Shown: positions 55,882-64,000 of the stretch, one piece after another
Position numbering within the stretch: the first letter of the stretch is position 1
Layout of the letters: each line of letters opens with the position of its first letter
Assembly: GCA_026214975.1 (NCBI GenBank)
Contig: CM047815.1
Location: forward strand, 83,968,800 to 84,032,799
DNA from: Gentiana macrophylla
Lineage: Eukaryota > Streptophyta > Magnoliopsida > Gentianales > Gentianaceae
Length of the DNA stretch: 64,000 nucleotides
Direction: 5' to 3'
Position numbers and translations under genes: made by a program
Notes under the pieces: generated by a model
The model's database searches: none
What the model was told of the DNA's origin: nothing
Seen by the model: the letters and a program-made list of their open reading frames with translations, nothing else

Positions 55882-55955
55882 ACGCTCTTAGTTCAGTTCG
55901 GTAGAACGTGGGTCTCCAAAACCCGATGTCGTAGGTTCAAATCCTACAGAGCGTG
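55882..55955 (+). tRNA. trnW-CCA: Plastid-type tRNA-Trp (CCA)
   Basis: 74 bases with a complete cloverleaf: acceptor arms ACGCTCT/AGAGCGT, D-arm TTAGTTCAGTTCGG, anticodon loop with CCA (CTCCAAA), T-arm GGTTCAAATCC and discriminator G. It matches plastid trnW-CCA, which plant mitochondria also use as an imported copy. The first base is A instead of G, making an A-T pair. Whether it is transcribed in the nucleus is unknown. Confidence 0.88.
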
Positions 55956-56276
55956 ATTTTTATACCTTTCCTTTATATCTGTACCTCTCTATTAAGCTAT
56001 TCTTTCTGCTTTCGGACAAGCATCCGGTGCATCAATAGACAGACCGCTCAGTGGGGACTTCCAAGCCCAATCCGAGTATTGTGCTTTTGATTGGATGTGT
56101 TGCATGGGTCCTTTCTCAATTTTTTAAGGAAGGGGAAGCTTTTTTAACAGATCGATTTTTGACTAGGCAGCGTGTGGAATGGCCGAGAGCGGACCTTTTT
56201 TTTGGACGATACAATAATAACTGCGTACTTATGTCATGATCGGAGATATCCTTCTTGATATAAAAATGAGGAATTC

Positions 56277-56327
56277 ACAGTAAAAGAAAGGCGTGTAGGT
56301 GGATCGACTCATCAAGTTCCCATTGAA
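56277..56327 (+). pseudogene. rps7: Plastid rps7-like fragment
   Basis: TVKERRVGGSTHQVPIE resembles the central segment of plastid ribosomal protein S7. 17 codons only, out of context. Confidence 0.55.
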
Positions 56328-56433
56328 AGAACAAACACAATCAAAGGAAAGAAATAAAAAACTTAGAGCCTATCATGAGTTAGTAACTGCATCCAAATTC
56401 CAAAAAAAAAATCCCAATTGTGCCGATCGAACT

Positions 56434-56485
56434 GCCGAATGGGAAAAATTGCGTGCTGGGATTATTAAATATGGATATGGGAATA
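56434..56485 (+). pseudogene. rpoC2: Plastid rpoC2-like fragment
   Basis: EWEKLRAGIIKYGYGNI resembles the SGITKYG segment of plastid RNA polymerase beta-double-prime. The same segment occurs again, reversed and longer, at 62305-62430. Confidence 0.5.
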
Positions 56486-56541
56486 TCGGGCCCGGCTTCC
56501 AGCTCAGCTGGAGAGGCCTAGTCTGATCAGAGAAATGCTAA

Positions 56542-56757
<216 letters not shown>

Positions 56758-56843
56758 TGAAGCCCAATTCCCCCGAATCCATTTTAGAGTGGATCTTCTC
56801 AATGAACATTTCTCCGTTTTATTATTTTAAAAAAAATTGAAAA

Positions 56844-56913
56844 TTCCCAAAATACCCAACAAGCATTAGCTCTCCCTAAAAAGGAGGTGATCCAGCCGCA
56901 CCTTCCAGTACGG
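56844..56913 (-). pseudogene. rrn16: Plastid rrn16 3' end plus spacer
   Basis: The minus strand reads CCGTACTGGAAGG, TGCGGCTGGATCACCTCCTT and then GAGAGCTAATGCTTGTTGGG. This is the 3' end of plastid 16S rRNA, including the anti-Shine-Dalgarno region, followed by the rrn16-trnI spacer. Only the last ~36 bases of the rRNA are present. Confidence 0.85.
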
Positions 56914-57747
56914 TTGCCCTAGTCCTGACATGTCGCTTGGGGGAGTAACATGAAACTCAGTCCTCTCTGTTGAGATCCAACCCGACAAATGCTCTAGATC
57001 AAACGAAAAGGAGAGGGGAGGAAAGGCTTTATGGTGGTGATCTCGAAAAAGCGTATGAAATGGTGCTTTGTTCAGCAGGTTCTTGAAGCAGTTGGATCTG
57101 GTAAGAATCATTATGTTTTGCCTATCGCTCCGGATTCCGATCTCCGGGCGGTACAAAGTCAACCTCTTCCACAGAAGCAAGTAGTAACCTAACACTTAAG
57201 CATTTTTTCAAGGGGGCCTCTTATCTATCAATGGAAAGATCTCCATGAAAGGTGCACGATTGCGCGAATTAATTCGGACTAAATATAAAAAAATTATGTT
57301 TTATGGAAGAAACATAGCATTTCGTGATTCAATTCATTGGTAAAACCTACCTTGATTCTGACCTAACGGCCGCCGCCCGACTAAACATACCAATAGTCAC
57401 TAGATTTATATGAGCTACTGAGGAGTAAGCTAGCACCAGATTTGGGTATTGGAGTTCACCCTGAGGTCTCAGATAATCTTGTATTATCATCTCTTGCTAA
57501 AATGCTTCTCGGTACTTGGTGCTTTACCGCGAACCCCCGCACCATTTACTATTAATAGCTACCTATTGAGATTTTAATTCAGTCTACCCTTCCCTTCCCC
57601 TATAGCACCACCCTGGCTTGGCCCTGGTTCTCGGGGTCATCCGAGAGCTAGATTTGCTTCAATTGCTTGTCTTTTCCTTGGGCTTTTCTCAAATTAGCTT
57701 CCGACCTCACCCGTGAAGTAAATCATCGCACAAAAAGAAAGGCTTAG

Positions 57748-57808
57748 AAAGAAATTAAAGGATAGGTGCAGAGACTCAACGGAAGCTGTTCTAACAAATG
57801 GAGTTGGC
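57748..57808 (+). pseudogene. Plastid trnL-UAA intron fragment
   Basis: GGATAGGTGCAGAGACTCAA and GGAAGCTGTTCTAACAAATG are from the 3' part of the group I intron of plastid trnL-UAA. About 60 bases; no exon. Confidence 0.75.
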
Positions 57809-57980
57809 ATACCCGAAAGCCCTAAGAAATGCATGGGAAAGAAGGTCAGATTAACCCCGAAAAAGGTGATCCGAAAATGGATTTTACCTAAAGTTTCGGG
57901 GTATGTCCGACCAAAGATTTTACCTACCCAAGGGTTCTTTTGCTTTTTCGTCCATGCTCGCGCATCTAGCCGTTGGTACT

Positions 57981-58041
57981 CCGCATCTTCACGGAGAATT
58001 CAATTTCACCGGGTCCATGTCAGAGACAGCGGGGCAGTCGC
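57981..58041 (-). pseudogene. rrn26: Large-subunit rRNA fragment (mitochondrial type)
   Basis: On the plus strand CATCTTCACGGAGAATTCAA, then TTTCACCGGGTCCATGTC and GACAGCGGGGCAGTCG. This is the reverse of the conserved domain V region of LSU rRNA, and my reading favours the plant mitochondrial form over plastid rrn23. 60 bases. Confidence 0.6.
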
Positions 58042-58649
58042 CGAAAGAGAAAGGGTTTTCTTTTAAAGCTATGGCAGAATAAAAGAGTAAAGGATTAGTT
58101 GTTTACTTTTACAGAAGCTAGGGCAAGAAGTCAATCACTAAAAATTTTCTATTCAATTCAAAACTGAAATAGGATAATTTCCACAAGCAGATACAAAAGG
58201 AATTCAAATTCAAATTTCATATCGAATTCAAAAGAAGTATCCCAGAGCACGTGGATCAGTTAATTCAATACAATATAGGAAAAGAGTCTATTTTCGAATT
58301 TAGCGACACAGCTGAATATGTTCACAAAAGGACTGATTGGAGTCAGCACTCAAAGGCTCTATTTGTAATCTATCTCGTTCAACACAGACGACGGGCATAA
58401 GGGTCGTAAAGCTTCACTTTAAAGACAAACCTAAAAAGCATTTTTTTCAAGTAATATCGAGGCTTTGAAATATAGTCTAGCTCTTGTTCTTCTTTAGACC
58501 CCCTATTTTACTCATATATAAAAAAGAGGGAATTGATCTATGGTCGATTTCGTAACAAATAAATAGGCATAGGAATTCTATTTGTACCTCGTAAAAAATA
58601 CTTTTTTTGAAATCAAAAGAAAATTCTTTTCAATGATGGAAACGCTTGG

Positions 58650-58745
58650 TATGATTAAATGTAATGTCAATGCGGCTCTGAAAGATAACATCCTGGCTGT
58701 GGGTGGAATCTTTAGAGATACCACCGGCACTAGACTCGGCCTTGG
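58650..58745 (+). pseudogene. LINE-type RNase H scrap
   Basis: MIKCNVNAALKDNILAVGG continues to IFRDTTGTRLG. It resembles the start of the RNase H-like domain found at the end of plant LINEs (KLNVDGA...GGVLRD pattern). About 30 residues, with Asn where Asp is usual in NVDGA, so the first catalytic residue is lost. Confidence 0.55.
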
Positions 58746-59399
58746 CTGTTGATAGAATCTGGAGTACAGAAGAAGATCTCTCCTTTCTATCCCCTATTGC
58801 TAGCCAGTATCGGCAAGAGTCTTCCTTCTTCATGGACGTTCCCGGACCCTATTGATAAATCTGAAAAATCCGTTGACTTTGAGGAAGAAAGCCTAAACCA
58901 TTTTTTCCAGTTACCTTGGACGAAATTTGATATCCTTTTTCCTTCTCATCCAATCATTTTTTTTCGCAAGGGATCGTAATGTCTTTCTACGGACTCGCAG
59001 GCAGTTTCTCATTCAAAATCTGTAAAATAATAATTTTGATCAAATCACGTTCGTAATTTTTATAGGCGAGATCGGCAATGAATCCGCCAACTCAAACGTC
59101 TGGACAGCAAAAGGCCTTTGCCACAGGCTCTGCTGCGAGTCGGATGTTCTCTCACTTGCAGTGAGCGATGTTGCGAGTTATTATAAGCCACTCGAATGGT
59201 AAGTCGAGGTTATGAAATAGACTCTTAGTATGTGAGAGGGGAGAGGATGTTTCATGCTTGACTCATACGTGGTATCGCCAGCCAGATCGTGATCTGAGCT
59301 ACGGTGTCATGTTCCGTATGTATGATTTGGCTAGATATTGGTCGAAGAGGCCATATAGGTGTCTCTCCGCGACGTCTACGGAGCACTTGCATCAAGAAA

Positions 59400-59452
59400 T
59401 AGGACGGGGCTCGAACCCGCATCTTCCGCCTTGACAGGGCGGTGCTCTGATG
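59400..59452 (-). pseudogene. trnD-GUC: trnD-GUC fragment
   Basis: On the plus strand GACGGGGCTCGAACCCGC and CCGCCTTGACAGGGCGGTGC are the reverse of the T-arm and the complete anticodon arm (anticodon GTC) of organelle tRNA-Asp. Acceptor strands and most of the D-arm are replaced by unrelated sequence, so it cannot fold fully. Confidence 0.75.
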
Positions 59453-60524
59453 TTGTAGAATTGATCAAAAAAGGGATATTAGTTATCGAACCCGCCCGTC
59501 TGTCTGTAAAAAATGATAAGAAAAAGCTTTGTAAAAAAAGATAGAAGAAAATGTAGATAAACGGAAGGATGAGAGAACGAGAGAAAAAAATGATATAGAA
59601 TTCCAGTAATGTAAGGTCGATAAGTCATCTTATAAATTATAAAGGGCAGTGTAATATAGCATGAATCAACACACTTTTTGTTACATTTACTAAAAAAAAT
59701 ACGATAATTTTTCGTTTTATCTCTCTTTTTTTTATCTATATACTATAGGGGTCTTAAGATATTTAGTTTTGTTTCATTTCTTTCCTAAATTAAAAAAAAG
59801 AAAAAAGGTTCATTAAAATTGAAAAAGTAAAACAAAACCTTTTTTAGTTATATCCCTTGATACCAATGAAGCCGACCATTAATGACTAGTTAGAACACCT
59901 AATTCCGGGTCATGAAAACTAAAAAAATGTTTTATCTTTACCCGACAAAAATGACAATAAAATAAATTTCTTTTGTTTAAACAAAAGAAATGATAAACAA
60001 ACAAATAAAATAGGGGTCATATTTTATTTTATACTAGATCCAGGGGTCCCACCTTATTCTCAAACCTGGTGGCTCGGTTGATTGGCACTGCTGTAAGCTC
60101 ATCTTGCATAGCTCCCTCTATCAGGCTGAAGCAGAAACAAAAGACTACATCTCAGCAGTCAATAAAGAAGATGATTGTCAAAAGCCGATTCCTCAAATCG
60201 CCACATGGAAACCACCTTCGCTGGGATAAAGCTTTTCCTCTGCAAGGGCCTTGTGCAGTAAACCCCCTACGGGCGGCCGTCCGTCGTCGTAAAGTAGTCC
60301 CCGCGAAGCTTTTGGGAAGAGGGGTAGTCTTGTGTGTAAGCATAACATTTCTGGTCGAACCCGCCCAACCCCCTATTTTTCTTCTTATTATCTTCGGGAA
60401 AGAGACTCCGAAGCTAAAATTGGAATGAGCTGCAAAACGAGCCTTCCCCGGATGCCTTAAATGAGGTGAAAGATTATGCCTCCAAGATAAAAAAAGCAAA
60501 TTGAGAAAGGGGGAAGCCCATAGA

Positions 60525-60739
<215 letters not shown>

Positions 60740-61524
60740 TAGCGGAATGTTTCCAATAAAAACGGTTTGCTAGAGGCAGATTAAAAAAAAAGCGGTGGAT
60801 TGGTTCTCGCATCCCTGTGCCCGGGGCGGTAGATCCCTTTTGTGCTTGTTTAGTCCCCTTTTTTCGGAAGTTATTGACTCCCCAAAGGAATGGGTAACGA
60901 TGAATCTTGTGCGTCCCTCTGGAACACTAAAATTATTCCAATTCCAATATTCGTATATCCTTTGTTGAATATCTCACGTAATCCTGGACGTGAAGAATAA
61001 AAGGTATCTTTTATTTTACATTTTTTGAAGATTTTTTATGTTTAACTAGGAACACGGAAAAAAATCCTTGGCTTATCAAATTATCTATTGAGCCGCTTTT
61101 CAGTTGAAAGAGAAGTGCGGCTTTCGACTTCTAGTAGTGATTAATCTGTTTTTTGTAGTTTTAGGTTCCAAACCTGGGTTTTTTTATTACTAGCTTTAAC
61201 TCATTCCCCGTGCCTCGGATTTTGGAAGACCAAAAATTTTGTGAACAATAGTCTACCATGAGGGACCGCCTTATTATACATAGACTTGGACAAAGGCAGT
61301 CAACTGTCCCTGACGCCGAAATAAATCTGATAATAGAAGGAAAGAATCAGATTTTTAACCGGATGTCAGAGTTGGACGAAAACGGCCCATTTTGGACTCT
61401 GCACCGGAATCGTTTGATAAGGGACTACTTGCACCCTCCAAGGGGGTCCGAGTTCAAACCCCCGACCTTGCAGAACAAATTACTTGATTTACTTGATGAG
61501 AATGCCACTAGCTCTAAAATTTAT

Positions 61525-61596
61525 AGAGAGCTAACTCAGCGGTAGAGTGTCACCTTGACGTGGTGGAAGCCATCAGTTCGAGCCTGATTATCCCTA
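61525..61596 (+). pseudogene. trnV-GAC: trnV-GAC with altered acceptor stem
   Basis: AACTCAGCGGTAGAGTGTCA, CTTGACGTGG (anticodon GAC) and the T-arm CAGTTCGAGCCTG match plastid tRNA-Val(GAC). The 3' end TATCCCTA is intact. The 5' seven bases (AGAGAGC) no longer pair with it; plastid AGGGATA would. Probably a dead tRNA copy. Confidence 0.8.
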
Positions 61597-61738
61597 AGCC
61601 CAATGTGAGTTTTTCTATTTGGCTTTTCTCCCCCGCCGTGATTCAATGAGAATAGATAAGAGGCTCGTGGGATTGACGTGAGGGGGTAGGGATGGCTATA
61701 TTTCTGGGAGCGAACTCCGGGCGAATATGAAGCCGAAT
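61597..61738 (+). promoter_or_regulatory. Plastid rRNA-operon promoter region (Prrn) copy
   Basis: Follows trnV-GAC as in the plastid inverted repeat. TTGACG (61673-61678) and TATATT (61697-61702), 18 bases apart, are the bacterial-type -35/-10 boxes of the plastid rrn16 promoter. It ends in a short duplication (GAATATGAAGC twice) before the rrn23 piece. It would not act as a promoter for nuclear polymerases. Confidence 0.85.
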
Positions 61739-61747
61739 ATGAAGCGC

Positions 61748-61867
61748 GAGTTGGGCTGTTCGCCCATTAAAGCGGTACATGAGCTGGGTTTAGAACGTCG
61801 TGAGACAGTTCGGTCCATATCCGGTGTGGGTGTTAGAGCATTGAGAGGACGTTTCCCTAGTACGAGA
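61748..61867 (+). pseudogene. rrn23: Plastid rrn23 3' fragment
   Basis: GTTGGGCTGTTCGCCCATTA, GAACGTCGTGAGACAGTTCG, CATATCCGGTGTGGG and CCCTAGTACGAGA mark the 3' domain of 23S rRNA including the sarcin-ricin loop. The CATATCCGGTGTGGG stretch points to plastid. About 120 bases, joined directly to the rrn16 promoter instead of rrn16. Confidence 0.85.
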
Positions 61868-61934
61868 AATACTGGGTTCTGCTGCTGGCGTCAACATGCT
61901 TGGTCCCGCTTATGCGGTCAAATCAATACGTCCT

Positions 61935-62022
61935 AAGAAGAAATATTTGAATATCAATCTCATCGATATCGTCGATCTCATATTCATCAATCGAATCACT
62001 TTTTCGCTAAATATGAGACACC
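61935..62022 (+). pseudogene. ycf2: Plastid ycf2 fragment
   Basis: [20 protein letters not shown] continues to ITFSLNMRH. It matches an internal part of plastid Ycf2 ([28 protein letters not shown]) with an internal deletion of about five codons. Under 30 codons of a gene of more than 2,000. Confidence 0.8.
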
Positions 62023-62238
62023 CTCGACAGCGACAGGCTACATCAAGGCCTGACCGGCAGGGCAACCGACTGGCCGGCGGAATCTCAGGAACACTACCAT
62101 TCTTCGCCTGAGCCCTCTGACGAGTATTAAAATCCTCTTTCGTGCGATTACTTTCAGGGTACTCGCTGCAGCCGATTGCCACATTCGCCTGTTCTCATGT
62201 GGGATTCCTTATCTGGTCTCCTTTTTGTTTGATCTAAT

Positions 62239-62301
62239 CATTTCTTGTAAAATGTGAGCAACACCGAATCCTTCTAGAGGCCAAACCTCCATCTCTCCTA
62301 C
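62239..62301 (-). pseudogene. rpoB: Plastid rpoB fragment
   Basis: The minus strand encodes [20 protein letters not shown], the conserved C-terminal block of plastid RNA polymerase beta ([21 protein letters not shown]). It is fused in frame to rpoC2 sequence upstream, which is not the plastid arrangement. Confidence 0.85.
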
Positions 62302-62304
62302 CAT

Positions 62305-62430
62305 CAAATCTTCCTTTTTAAGGATTGAATACATTTCGATATTCCCATATCCATATTTAGTAATCCCAGAACGCTTTCTTCTATATCTAGGATCATCGAA
62401 ATAAGAAAAAATACTATTACCTCTACCAAT
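62305..62430 (-). pseudogene. rpoC2: Plastid rpoC2 fragment
   Basis: The minus strand encodes [20 protein letters not shown], then [20 protein letters not shown]. This is a part of plastid rpoC2 ([20 protein letters not shown]...VKKEDLIEYRG). It reads in frame into the rpoB piece, giving an accidental 81-codon chimera from 62454. Confidence 0.85.
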
Positions 62431-62845
62431 AATCAGCTTCGTCCCAAGATTCATAAAACATAGAAATCCTGATTGGTTGGTGGCTTTTTTTTCTTTCTTT
62501 CCATTTTTTCATTTCACACAGGATTGCTTTCTTCCCCGTCGATCACGACGACTGAAACGACGCGAAAAATCCAGACTTTTTTGAATTGAACTAACTAATA
62601 ACTAATAAGAAATTCCTCCTTGACAGAAGTATATGTTGTATATGTAAATCCTAGATGTTAGCAGCGGGAATTATTCTTGTAGCTCGGTAGCCTACCGAAT
62701 GTGTTCTGGAGTCCGCGGGTAAAGAAGTAGAAGAGACGGCTTAGTCGCAACCGAACCGACCGAGATCACAGGGAGCGATCCCCACAGCCGCTAAAGGTAG
62801 CTGGAGCCGGGTTTTTTTCACGCATAAAATATCAAACTAAGACAA

Positions 62846-63157
62846 GTGATAATAATAGCTATGAGTATCATGCTTCCACCAGGGACAACTACTTTACTTT
62901 TTCAGTCAAGCCCTGTTCTGAGACCTGATCAGACTACTGATGATGATTCTAGTAGTTCTGAGGAAACCAATGAAGGTTCCAGTTCCAAAGATGTATCTGA
63001 CAGTCATCAAGGGGAAATAGAAAGTTACAGATCTCCTACAGACAAGACCTTGCTAGAGATAGCAAAAACAGTAGCAAACATGACTGAAGAAGAATCAGAT
63101 GAAGTGTTTAATGTTCAGTTATCACCTGCAAGAAATGCTGATAAATCAAAAAGGTAA
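62846..63157 (+). pseudogene. Accessory ORF of the Sirevirus-like element resumes
   Basis: Open frame of 103 codons: a short hydrophobic start (IIIAMSIMLPPGTTTLLF), then Ser/Glu/Asp-rich sequence (TTDDDSSSSEETNEGSSS) and LLEIAKTVANMTEEESDEV. Composition and codon use match the acidic frames at 52611-53272, and it follows the organelle block directly, so I read it as the continuation of the interrupted ORF. A shift after DKSKR leads to the next piece. Confidence 0.5.
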
Positions 63158-63174
63158 GAAGTTAGAAAGCAATC

Positions 63175-64000
63175 TGAAGAAAGAAGAAGATCAGCAGAAA
63201 TAAAGAAAAGCTGAAACAAGTTATCTCACCACTCAAGCAAGCTACATCAACAGGATTTGATATAAACAAAGATAATTCTCAACAAGCGGGAAGTTCACAA
63301 GATGTTCCTACTCAGGTTGATCTCATTAAGTACTATCACAATGAGATAATCAGAATTCAAAAAGATGACAACGGCTTATTTGGAAAAGTTCCACATTCCT
63401 TAGAAGCCAGTCAGAATGAAAGAAGCAATCTTGGAAAGAAGATGGACACTGTAAATGAAAACTGTCAAAATACCCTGCTTGAGCTTCGGAAGACAACCAT
63501 TGAGAATGACGCAAGGAGAGATGAAACTCAAGGCAAATGGGAAGGCATTCTCAATAATCTGGTTGACAGAATGATAGTATTGGAAAATGGCATGAAAGAC
63601 TCAGTTGTAGATCAAACCATATTGGCATCAACTCAGCAAAATCTGAATGCTTATATCAGAAGCTTGATTCATAAAGATGATGTCAATAAGTGGGAAAGTT
63701 TGGATATGCTAAAAGTCCATGCAACTGAAATGCCACAAGTCCTTGCGGATGCTGATGATAAACTGAATGAACTGAAGAAAGCTAGAGGAAAATTCAGTGG
63801 TGAAGAAACGGAACTGATTGTAAAATATTCAGAGCCCACTGACAAAAGAGTTGGTTTGGATTCTCGTCTCTACAATCTATTCAGAAACCTACCAGCAAGA
63901 GAAGGAGAATCAAGAGAAGAATCTCTAGAAACATTTCTACGAATGCAGAAGATGCTCATGCATTACTGGCACAAACTGAATAAGTGGGAAGCATATGGTA
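63175..64000 (+). pseudogene. Accessory ORF C-terminal part, open at the window end
   Basis: Uninterrupted frame of 275 codons with no stop before 64000. After a basic start (RKKKISRNKEKLKQVISPLK) come VPTQVDLIKYYHNEIIRIQK, a long helical region (NTLLELRKTTIENDARRDE, NLVDRMIVLENGMKD) and KLNELKKARGKFSGEETELI. Next are DSRLYNLFRNLPAREGESRE and LRMQKMLMHYWHKLNKWE. No transmembrane segment and no named domain. The mostly helical, coiled-coil-like character resembles extra ORFs of Sireviruses and not retroviral envelope. It is the best preserved coding piece of the element and continues outside the window. Confidence 0.5.

Noticed and set aside
57833..58066. 77-residue plus frame with a basic start ([11 protein letters not shown])
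   Set aside because: It runs across the antisense of an LSU rRNA fragment and ends in unrelated DNA, so it is not a natural protein.
61258..61545. 95-residue frame MRDRLIIHRLGQRQ as a possible gene
   Set aside because: Its end runs into trnV; I recognise no homologue. A mitochondrial ORF scrap is possible, but unsupported.
62209..62454. 81-codon rpoC2-rpoB fusion as a functional chimeric gene
   Set aside because: Two short plastid fragments joined by chance in frame, with no nuclear promoter or transit peptide visible.

Overview
This window is repeat-dense plant nuclear DNA. Plant LTR-retrotransposon lineages cover about 85% of it: Ty3/gypsy Athila-like and Tat-like, Ty1/copia and Sirevirus-like, and a TRIM. 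They sit beside a block of shredded plastid and mitochondrial-type DNA. I see no intact host gene. The lineages and the style of nesting fit a eudicot with a large genome; the species cannot be told from the sequence.

Left arm (1-17.5 kb). A decayed copia integrase remnant (1-1636) abuts a dead, minus-strand Athila-like gag-pol with its 5' LTR (1637-7110). Next is a Tat-like plus-strand gag/PR/RT/RNase H relic (7111-9880). It is followed by an antisense accessory ORF resembling the putative gypsy-type transposon domain (10210-13632), which is split by a solo LTR with a perfect 5-bp duplication (10740-12238). A probable Tat LTR comes next (from 13991), then a copia gag-PR-integrase relic (15.2-17.28 kb).

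Central nest (17.3-46.9 kb). At least six insertion layers can be read from LTR ends and target-site duplications (TSDs). The copia relic holds an LTR of family B. That LTR holds a 29-kb minus-strand non-autonomous copia, family A (17549-46526). Family A holds an inverted solo LTR of family B (21488-37425, TSD GATAG). The solo LTR holds a 13.9-kb Athila-like element (22081-36022, TSD CACAT). Its pol gene is broken by a Sirevirus-like LTR fragment (27177-29026). Family A also carries a 3.9-kb non-autonomous element (40438-44293, TSD GGTTT), which contains a 352-bp TRIM (42547-42898, TSD ATAAT).

Right arm (46.9-64 kb). A copia integrase-RT relic is cut by a Sirevirus-like element that starts at 48101 and runs off the window. 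This element has an LTR, PBS, gag and a downstream acidic (envelope-like?) ORF but no pol. The extra ORF is broken by a solo LTR (53507-55036, TSD ATGAT) and then by about 7.7 kb of scrambled organelle DNA (about 55.1-62.84 kb). The scrambled block holds pieces of rps12 intron, atpA, rps18, trnW, rps7, rpoC2, rpoC1, rrn16, trnL intron, LSU rRNA, trnD, rpl2, trnV with the plastid rRNA promoter, rrn23, ycf2 and rpoB, plus LINE scraps. The interrupted ORF resumes near 62846 and is still open at the window end.

Most notable observations: family-specific arrays of short GC-rich palindromic motifs just upstream of the TATA box in four gypsy LTRs, with two LTRs of one family carrying different arrays; an in-frame UGA between gag and protease shared by two diverged Athila-like copies; the shredded organelle mosaic; and the pol-less Sirevirus-like element.
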